A DNA stretch of 64,000 bases from Ananas comosus (Eukaryota > Streptophyta > Magnoliopsida > Poales > Bromeliaceae). The notes beneath the pieces were generated by a model, which saw only the letters and a program-made list of their open reading frames with translations, was not told where the DNA came from and searched no databases. Position numbers and translations under genes: made by a program. Positions 58,446 through 64,000 of the stretch are shown piece after piece (position 1 is the first letter of the stretch; each line of letters starts with the position of its first letter). Where the stretch lies: contig NC_033638.1 of NCBI RefSeq assembly GCF_001540865.1, forward strand, positions 7,630,836 through 7,694,835. The letters are read 5' to 3'.

Positions 58446-61400
58446 TCAGAAAGAATGCTTAGGGTCTGCTTCTCCTTCCTCCTGCTGTAGGAAAAATAAA
58501 GATTCATACAAGTAATCAATAGATTAGAATTGAATAATATTTACATAAATATAAATTTCTTTATAAGAAAAACAATCAATTATGCAACTTGTTGTACAAA
58601 TCGATCTTTACTATGACAGTGAGTGTTAAAAAACAAAAAAGATAAAATAAAACAATTTAAAAAATATCGAGAACACACTAAAAGAAATGATTTTAGATCA
58701 AACCTTGTTTGTGCAATCATTCTGCATCTCATTCATCAGAGAATCCACACCATCTACTACGTCTTCAAAATTGTGTGCTCTGAACAAGTAAGGATTTATA
58801 ATGCCACTACTATTGTCCTTGGTATCGAAATCGCTACTTACTGACCAATTCTCCTCTTGATTCGTAGGCATATATACCGAATAATCTGCGTGAGATAATG
58901 AGGAAGGATGATTATAGAAGTCATCATTCATTAATTCTCTGCTTAGTAAGCCTGTCATATTGCTTGTTTCTCCAAAATGATCTGCCATAGTCTGCGAGTC
59001 TCTGCGAGCAAACCCTTCTATGTTACTAGAAAGAGAGAAGCAGCCTGCAGGCAGTTCTACGGCGTACTGATTATTGTTGGCATGGAAAAGTTGAGGAGCT
59101 CCGACAACCATTGATCTATCCGTATTCAAATTAGTCCTATCACCTCCTGCGATATGATTCCACGTATTGTTCGGAGTTATGTTATTTTCCATCATTGGTA
59201 AAGCACTCAAATTATTCGCTGTAAATTCGCCTGTAAACTGTCTTGCGGGATGCATGTAAAGCTGCGGATGGTTTTGTTGGCTGCCAAAGAACATTCGTTG
59301 CTGTCGCTGCTGTCGCTGCTGTTGCTGCTGTTGCTGCTGTCGCTGCTGTTGCTGCTGTAGCTGCATGGAGTAGTCCAAATAAGCAAAAGGAGCTACTTGC
59401 GCCTCCGATTGTCCGCTTATGTTGTGCCACGGCAATACTGCCTGCTGGGGATTTTGCGAATTGTTAACCGCGGAGCCTTCAAGACGCAAAACCGGATTTT
59501 GAGATGGATGTTTGCAATGTGGTTGTTCAAGCTGCATAAAGTGCAAGTTGTTGAAATTGCCAGGATGGTAAAACGATTGATTTGAAAATATCGGTTGCCT
59601 CGATGAGCAGCTTATGTTCGAGACATTTGTGATTTGCGCGTTGGAGTTCGATATTTGTGTGTTCGTAACCTGACTACGAACTGAATTCTGATTTGTTGAA
59701 ATGCTCGGCAGATTCTGAGAAAGAACATTGCAACTGTGAAGACCAGAAGCCGCTGTCGAATTCGCATCAGGCCTTTTCTGATCCTGAGATTCCTTAAGCT
59801 GTTTGCGGTATTTCTGTTACATGTTTATACATCTGTTAACATGCAGGAACGTAAAATTGTATTTTTTTATTTGAGTTATTACACACTAATATTAAATTTA
59901 ATAACTCTATTAGTTATCAATTATCAATTGATCTAGCTTTATTTACTGAAAAAACAATTAAAATGATTCATCAACTGAAAAAAGAGGTGCTTTTTAGAGA
60001 ATAATAGGTACCGAACTATTAAACAAAATTTTTTGTTCATATATACCTGCAAGTGACTAGCAACATGGTTCCTGGTAAGTCCTGGAACATTCATCTTTTC
60101 AAGGATCTTTTTTGGAACAGCTTTTACATAACAAAAGCACCAAACAAAGCATTAATTAATCATGAGTCAAAATATAATGCAATCTGATCCCAAAAATAAA
60201 TAAATAAAGAAGTAAAATAATATAATGCAATGCAATAATATTCTGTTCAGGAGAATTGCCAAATATTTTTATCCTACTGAAAAAAGAAACAAACACTTAA
60301 ATCAATGAATATAAAAAAAACTAAAACTCCAATCCTTATTCAGAGAACTTAATGTTGAGTATAAAATACATAGAACACTATTCTCTTTTATAGTTTAAGC
60401 ATTTAAAGAAGAAAAAAAAAATTATTTCACTCTTTTTTAGCTTAGCGTCAAAACATGAGCTCTCGAATTCGAATCCTGTTAAGCTCATAGTCTTATTTAA
60501 GATTCTCTCATCTACTTCAATCACATGTTGTAATTAAGCTTTATCAGAAAGTCTCAAAATCATACTTTTTTTTGAGAGAGATAAGTAACACGCTACTCGC
60601 TTCGTTTATTTCATTTAGAAATAAACTTAGCTAGAAATGTGAATCAACTAGGATTCAAACTTGGGTCACGGATAACAATCACTAAGCCCTTTGTCTCAAA
60701 ATCATACTTAAGTAAAACAAAAACTGCATCGCATTCATGATTTGATATGATGATAAAGGAGCAAAGCTTTCACCTTCGGCGCCCAATTCGTTGACAGCTT
60801 TGATGAACAGATTTTGCAGAGCAGGATACCAAACTAACCTCGGTTTCTTCTCCGCCCCCGTCGCAGCCACTGCGGCCGCCCTCGAAGATTCTCCGCGCTC
60901 GCTGAGCTCCTCTCTGTTCTTCCATCTAAATTTCGTTTGCGTTGTGTCATTCTGACTCGGGTTCGGATTCTGATGCAGATTTGGATTCCGCTCACTCGTC
61001 GAGGGCTTACGATCCCCCGCTATTATCGGTTGCGACGTACCGGACCGATTTACTTCGTTCTGTTTTCTATCTGCCATGTGCTTCCATGCATTCATTACCG
61101 CGTCCTTCGTGACGGGCTTCGCCAAAATGCCCCACACCTCGTCGTTTGAGATCATCGTCATAAACTCCGTGTTGCCCTCCGCAATCATCACTTTACGTGA
61201 ATCGTACGTAAAAAGGAATAGAAACAGAAAGAATACGCAGAAATCAAGAACATGCAACAATTTCGCGCACGAAAAAGAAGAGTAACAAGAAAAAGGATAT
61301 AGACGAGTTTCTTACCGATCACTGGGAGCTGCAACTCGGAATCTACGCGTCGCACAAACTCGTAACCGTTCATGTCCGGTAGGCCAACATCGCTCAGCAC

Positions 61401-61770
61401 AACATCGAACACTCCCTTTCGATCTTGCAACATCGCGAGAGCCTCCGTACCGGTCGAACATGTTGTCACTAAAAGGATAAAAGATTCAAGAGCTCAATTC
61501 TTAGTTTCGATTTTCATACGAGTACCGAAACTTTTTTGACTTTATTGCTAAAAGCAGAAACAGAAGTACGAACTAAGTACATCTGCAAAAGTAAAAATCG
61601 AAAAGATTGGACCTTGTACCTTGATTGTTGCATTCGAGGAGAATCTTTTCGGTGATTTCACGGGAAATGGCGTCCCCGTCGACGAGTAGTACGCGACATC
61701 TTTCCGGGAGAACCGCAGAACATCCTTCTCCACTGATTGGTGAGTAAGCGGGAGCTTTGCCTCGATCCAT
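58446..61770 (-). CDS. Type-B response regulator (receiver + GARP/Myb DNA-binding domain), divergent receiver
   Basis: Nuclear transcription factor of the cytokinin two-component type. Minus-strand exons 61620-61770, 61316-61468, 60774-61190, 60047-60120, 58704-59813 and 58446-58484 give 647 residues with consistent phases. The receiver spans about 25-140: [39 protein letters not shown] with the phospho-acceptor D77, LPVIVMIAEGN, and LAKPV with K126. The GARP domain is at about 217-268: [49 protein letters not shown] Gln-rich activation region follows, with a poly-Q tract near residues 416-440. The second acidic residue of the pocket is Gly (D31-G32-D33) and the conserved Ser/Thr switch residue is Ile (I104), so phosphorylation control may be altered. 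If the last splice is not used, the frame ends two codons after exon 5 at TGA. A SINE lies in the intron between exons 3 and 4. Confidence 0.92.
59293..59364 (-). repeat. Coding CAG repeat (poly-Gln)
   Basis: CAG/CAA codons interrupted by CGA-type Arg codons in exon 5 of the response regulator. The tract encodes runs of Gln broken by single Arg. Length polymorphism would be expected. Confidence 0.9.
60568..60692 (-). mobile_element. tRNA-derived SINE copy 4, in response-regulator intron
   Basis: Flanked by perfect 17-base direct repeats GTCTCAAAATCATACTT (60551-60567 and 60693-60709). The poly-A tail appears as T's at the left. On the minus strand it reads GGGCTTAGTGATTG, AAGTTTGAATCCTAGTTGA, TTCACATTTCTAGCTAAG and AAATGAAATAAACGAAGCG, like the 26-kb copy. 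It lies in the intron between exons 3 and 4 of the host gene, in the same orientation as the gene. Confidence 0.9.
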
Positions 61771-62077
61771 CGATCGATACTTCTTGTCGCTTCTGCTTTT
61801 AGCTACAGAGAAGTATAAAAAAAAAGAGAGAAAGAAAAGAAAAAAAAAATTTGAAAGTACAAATAGAATGATCAGACGTAGTAACGATTAACTGTACTAT
61901 TTTTCTGGTCTTAGATTTTTTTAAATTTTTTTTAAAAGTTTTGCTGAGCATGACATCATTGTGAGGTGGTTCAACCTGAACCGAATGGGTCGACCCAACT
62001 CGATCGGGTTGATTAGTTTGTATAACTTAGAAAAATTTCACACCCAACCATTATGTACTTTTACTTCAAAGGGTACC

Positions 62078-62127
<50 letters not shown>

Positions 62128-63146
62128 CTAAAATCATACGTGTTTATATGCAACTATCTCATGTCAATATGCATGCATAATCTCTACCATCTTAATTCCA
62201 CTGTACTATACTATACATATATTTTTCACTTTCAGTGTTATAAATTTTTTCCTCAAAGAAACCATCCAAAATTAATCTCTTTTTTTTTCTCAATCGCTTC
62301 AGCACAAACAGTAAATCTATTATTTCATACAAAAACTATTAAAAAAATTACTGGTTAATTACAAGTGTTAGAGCATATTCATGTCGTTTTAACATATGAA
62401 AACTAATAAAATATATAAAAAAAATTAAAAATAATTTGATAGAAGTTTTCGATAGGTATATTATAGAGATTCATTTTATATTTTTTTACTATTTAAAAGA
62501 TACCTCTCAATAAAGTTATTAAATTATATTTTCAAGAAGCAAAGTAGAGATTGGCAAGAAAAAAAATAAAATAGAACTAGGTAGAAAAATTAAAAAAACA
62601 TCTAATATACAGGTAAAAAATAAGAAAATATAATAATATAATAATATATTTTTTTTAAAAAGTATAATATAGTAAATGAAAAATAAAACTAAAGTACAGC
62701 GCAATAGAACGCAATAGAGACTATAGAGTGTAGTTAAGAAGAAGAAAAAAAAGAGGAAAAAAAAAAGAGGAAAAAAAGAGAAAAGAATTTGTTTGATCTT
62801 TGGAAGTTTGCGCCCCACTATTAGCTCAAAAGGATATTTTATTTAATGAAAAAGAAGGAAAAAAAAATTGGACGATTAAGCTATATATGTAATCTACGTA
62901 ACGTGATATTACCTATTACTTATATTTGGAAAATAAATAAACAAAGATACGAGAAAGAGAAGTGTTATTACTTATTACTTATATTTAGAAAATAAATTAA
63001 CATAGATATGAGAAAGAGAAGAGGGGATATCAAACCTGTAATCTCGTGGACTCTCGCTTGTATACTTCGAAGGTGATCACCGTTAAATTATACTCGGTAT
63101 ATATTTTTCCCAAATATTTATGTATCTTGTATACATATATGGTATG

Positions 63147-63208
<62 letters not shown>

Positions 63209-64000
63209 ATTGTTAATTACAAGATAACTTATAGAATCGAATCTGAATAAAACAGATAGATGGTGTAACAAATTTGTTGGTTTGAAACGTTCGTACGTAC
63301 AAAAGGACTAAGGGTACGTGGGTATTTTGATGAATATATAAAAAAAAAAAATTTGGGAGTATGGTGTAATGGGTTTCCGATCGAGTTTGGGTTATATGAA
63401 AGATAAGTCTCATTATCTATATCTAACAATTAGATCCGATTCAAATCTCTATCCTTACCTTTTAATTTGATTTGGTAAATTAACATGATACTTATCTCGC
63501 CTCATGTAACTCCTATTTAAGTTTATACTAGTTCTAAGTTAGTTTAATAATAATAAATATTTGATTAATTAAGTATGTTCTTATAACTAACCAAAAATTA
63601 GAATAAAGAAAGTTATTTTTGTTATTCCGTAAAACCAAGTATTTTTTTGGTCGGAATATTTTATGTCGGTCAAATTGTGCTATTCCTGATTATTCCGGGA
63701 TAATTGGGAGGTGGAATAGTGTTATTTTAATATTTAATTCTAATCTTTATTGAGATTATAAACTAAATTAAAATAATTATGTACACATAATATATTATAA
63801 TAAACTATTTTATTAAATTATATTTTATATTAAATTTAACAGTCACCTTTTTCCACCATCATATACGCTATTTCATAAAATTATCCACACACAATTTTAA
63901 ATATTCTTAAGAATAATTAACAATACAAATTAATCAAATACAATTTATTTTTATTCCTGATTATTCTGAAATAATGTGCTATTTCAGGAATACAAAAAAT
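61771..64000. other. Upstream region of the response regulator and AT-rich window end
   Basis: 61771-62040 is the presumed 5' leader and proximal promoter (minus-strand gene). Microsatellites: (AAT)n at 62079-62128 and (TA)n at 63152-63206. A minus-strand leader exon could lie near 63030 but is not demonstrable. From about 63649 to the window end, GGAATATTTTATGTCGGTC, CTATTCCTGATTATTCCGGG and later CTGATTATTCTGAAATAATG suggest a MITE with inverted ends. No further gene seen. Confidence 0.45.

Noticed and set aside
59243..59467. Alanine/valine repeat frame on the plus strand
   Set aside because: It is the opposite-strand reading of the poly-Gln CAG tract in the response regulator.
62079..62128. 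Regular repeats as a possible CRISPR-like array
   Set aside because: This and the other arrays are plain di- or trinucleotide microsatellites with no spacers, in a eukaryotic genome.

Overview
This window is nuclear DNA from a flowering plant, most likely a monocot. The genes have many spliced exons with GT/AG borders. Several coding regions are extremely GC-rich (the GATL, COBRA-like and pectinesterase genes) while the intergenic DNA is very AT-rich and full of TA and GA microsatellites and small non-autonomous transposons. A commelinid such as pineapple would fit, but species cannot be fixed from the sequence alone. Four isolated N bases (19904, 43314, 44002, 49877) mark weak spots in the assembly.

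Layout, left to right. 306-3961 (+): 3' part of the DNA primase small subunit gene. 5356-10211 (+): complete 12-exon WD-repeat/Utp12-domain gene (UTP5/WDR43 type, ribosome biogenesis). 12191-13880 (+): two-exon PR-10/Bet v 1 gene with the family's intron position. 14744-16717 (-): three-exon pectinesterase with an N-terminal inhibitor-like domain. 16.7-22 kb: repeat-rich spacer with a TRIM retrotransposon and MITEs. 22060-24557 (-): small J-domain (DnaJ-like) gene whose exons 2 and 3 carry single-base indels. 24.6-33.8 kb: repeats, a plastid-type 23S rRNA fragment, a SINE with target-site duplications, a Pack-MULE-like element, and a cluster of three long-hairpin elements sitting in TA/GA microsatellites. 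33819-34844 (+): GATL-type GT8 glycosyltransferase without a visible start codon or signal peptide. 34.8-53.7 kb: gene-poor, with two near-perfect large palindromes (41.0-41.6 kb and 48.4-49.9 kb) and more MITEs. 53759-55659 (+): COBRA-like (COBL7 group) cell-wall protein gene with a 5' frame break. 58446-61770 (-): six-exon type-B response regulator with an altered phosphorylation pocket.

The genes do not form one pathway. Primase and the UTP5 homologue are housekeeping genes (DNA replication, rRNA maturation). Pectinesterase, GATL and the COBRA-like protein all act on the cell wall, PR-10 is stress or defence related, and the response regulator is of the cytokinin-signalling type. Their proximity looks incidental.

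The most unusual content is non-genic: two giant palindromes with almost identical arms, a superfamily of hairpin elements that share a terminal motif and lie inside dinucleotide repeats, and MITEs with clear 8- or 9-bp target duplications. Three GC-rich genes (J-domain, GATL, COBRA-like) have breaks next to homopolymers or short runs, so consensus error must be excluded before any is called a pseudogene.
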